NCBI GenBank assembly: GCA_008682415.1
Contig: VANK01000011.1
Location: forward strand, 1-64,000
DNA length: 64,000 nt
Source of the DNA: Acidobacteria bacterium AB60
GTDB taxonomy: Bacteria; Acidobacteriota; Terriglobia; Terriglobales; Acidobacteriaceae
Reading direction: 5' to 3'
A program made the position numbers and the translations under genes. Numbering within the stretch: position 1 is the first letter of the stretch; each line of letters begins with the position of its first letter. Shown here piece by piece: positions 62,868 through 64,000 of this stretch. Below the pieces are notes generated by a model, which was not told the origin of the DNA, did not search any database, and worked only from the letters and a program-made list of their open reading frames with translations.

Positions 62868-63442
62868 CTAAGGCTTCGCCGCCTGGTTGGGCGGGTAATC
62901 CTTGTCCACCGCCTTGCGGAGTTGGGAGAGCAACGGGACCTGGGGCCCGTCCAGGCCGCCTTCCAGGGAGCGCTGCCAGATGATCGTGCCGAGCGTGCCA
63001 TCGGTATTCAGCAGGCGCACTTCGAGCAGATCGTCGGGGGCCCCGCTTCGCCACCAACCGCAGTGCCCACGCCATTTCCCGTCGGCGTGCCGGCGGGCGA
63101 GCGCTGCCCGGGCGCTGGCGCAAATGGCGGATCGCCGATCCCGACGCCCACGTGCGCGCTGCCGATGCGCCCCTTGCGGAGAACGAAGACCAGGTCGGCC
63201 TCGCGGCGGTTGGCGGTGAGACCATAGCGCTTCCAGTCGCGAAGGTGGTCCTCGACGTCGAGGATCGCCTGGCGATCTTCGGGCAGCAGGCCCGGCCGGT
63301 AGATGTCGCCATCCATCGACTCCACCCACACATAGCGGGCGTTGCTGAAGGCGGCGGGGACGCTGTGCTTTTTGTTCGATTGGGCCGGAAGAAGCGCTGG
63401 GAACAGCAGCAGGACCAGGAACTTGCGGGAGGCGTATTTCAT
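62868..63442 (-). pseudogene. frameshifted secreted protein gene
   Basis: The first frame starts at ATG 63442 with a signal peptide (KFLVLLLFPALLPAQ) and a conserved-looking segment (YVWVESMDGDIYRPGLLPEDRQ). It loses phase at the GGGGG-CCCC run (63036-63044) and ends near 63008. The second frame continues in phase (DDLLEVRLLNTDGTLGTIIW) to 62868. One inserted G or C gives a 191-residue protein. As with the gene at 3972, this could be a pseudogene, a contingency site or an assembly error. Function unknown. Its stop is adjacent to the amt stop. Confidence 0.65.
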
Positions 63443-63653
63443 GGTTCCCTCACCTCGGATGAGAGTTGGACGTGCGTCCCGGGAAACCGGTACGGGCGTT
63501 CGCCCGGACGGCCGGGAAAATTGTAGCCCCCGGACCGAAACGGGTGCCGACCGGGCTCCGGGAAACAGGCGCCGAAAATGTTTTCAAAGCAGGCAACCGG
63601 CTCCCCGGTGCAGGCATCAGAGCAGACATCCATTCTCAAGTTGGAGCAATGCG

Positions 63654-63935
63654 TTGAGTACCTCCATGAACAGTCTTACCAGCGGTCTATCTTACGGGCG
63701 TGATCCAAACTTAAGTGGTGCCAGCGAAGGTGCGGTTCCGGCGGTAGGCTCCCGCATCCGGATTGAAGCGCGCGACGGAGTTTTCGTGGTGCTGCGCACA
63801 GATCTGGAACGCGGCACGGTGGATGTGCTGCAGATCTCCGGCCAGCGGCAGATCGAGGGCGGCATTGCCCTGAATTCGGTGCGGGTTGTAACCCCCGCCC
63901 TATGGATGGATCTCTCCAGCGGGTTTGAGGTTTGA
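63654..63935 (+). CDS. short conserved-type hypothetical protein
   Basis: A 93-residue protein from TTG 63654, which has GGAG seven bases upstream; ATG 63666 (89 residues) is an alternative. The frame is open back to 63342 but that part is antisense to the neighbouring gene. The core, VGSRIRIEARDGVFVVLRTDLERGTVDVLQISG, is beta-rich and reads like a small domain. No family recognised. Divergent from the frameshifted gene, with 211 bp between them and no clear promoter. Confidence 0.6.
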   Translation: MSTSMNSLTSGLSYGRDPNLSGASEGAVPAVGSRIRIEARDGVFVVLRTDLERGTVDVLQISGQRQIEGGIALNSVRVVTPALWMDLSSGFEV

Positions 63936-64000
63936 AAGCTTGCTTTTCCGGGCCCGGCCCGGCTTGAGCAACGCTTTACATCTTTTTACAGCACAACGAT

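Noticed and set aside
63936..64000. Terminator-like GC block at the window end
   Set aside because: GGGCCCGGCCCGG is self-complementary but no clean stem-loop with a T-tract could be drawn before the window ends.

Overview
The window is chromosomal DNA, GC-rich by eye, from a Gram-negative bacterium. The most likely source is the phylum Acidobacteriota, near Terriglobia/Acidobacteriaceae. This rests on gene content and protein style: an Alternative Complex III cluster joined to a caa3-type oxidase of A2 type, a yceD-rpmF-plsX block, a divergent lptD, secreted proteins with choice-of-anchor-D (ASH) repeats, and many lipoproteins. There is no rRNA or tRNA that I can support, no CRISPR array, no IS element and no phage module. 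It reads as a core-genome segment with a few accessory secreted proteins.

Layout. 1-3.9 kb: a minus-strand str operon (rpsL-rpsG-fusA) behind a good sigma70 promoter and a roughly 480-nt leader. 4-7.2 kb: secreted or lipoprotein genes (one frameshifted) and a periplasmic-type nucleoside hydrolase. 7.4-10 kb: a membrane PP2C phosphatase and a YdeI-type protein. 10-12.2 kb: yceD-rpmF-plsX and a Trm112-like zinc ribbon. 12.4-20.3 kb: small metabolic genes, a CE15-like esterase, a Tat substrate with an alpha/alpha-toroid look, sthA, a divergent ROK protein and an epoxide hydrolase. 20.3-26.6 kb: an RDD membrane protein and, divergently, lptD followed by a DsbA-like and a SurA-like lipoprotein. 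26.8-31.1 kb: a TonB/ExbB/triple-ExbD energy transducer with a TPR lipoprotein. 31.3-34.8 kb: yajC-secD-secF with a strong promoter and a structured leader. 35-45.9 kb: gatC-gatA, a very large BNR/ASH secreted protein with a 3' frameshift, a class II photolyase and small genes. 46.6-60.5 kb: one long minus-strand respiratory operon, actABCDEF, a hypothetical gene, sco, coxBACD, ending at a textbook terminator. 60.7-64 kb: a membrane protein, a small membrane protein coupled to amt, another frameshifted secreted gene and a short conserved hypothetical.

How the parts fit. ActABCDEF would oxidise menaquinol and pass electrons through the c-type hemes of ActE and CoxB to the CuA/heme-copper oxidase; Sco would load copper, and the gene order implies a co-assembled supercomplex. 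LptD sits beside homologues of its two known E. coli folding helpers (thiol oxidase and SurA), which suggests a dedicated LPS-translocon assembly unit.

The signals most worth following are: (1) a family of degenerate 7-bp tandem units (CAGTGAT and CAGGGAA types), arranged mostly as facing arrays, in several intergenic spacers and once inside the first codons of actE, where copy-number change would shift the frame; (2) three separate frame breaks in genes for exported proteins, two at G/C homopolymers and one at a 5-bp tandem duplication; (3) a Cys-rich N-terminal extension on ActB; and (4) the lptD-dsbA-surA arrangement.
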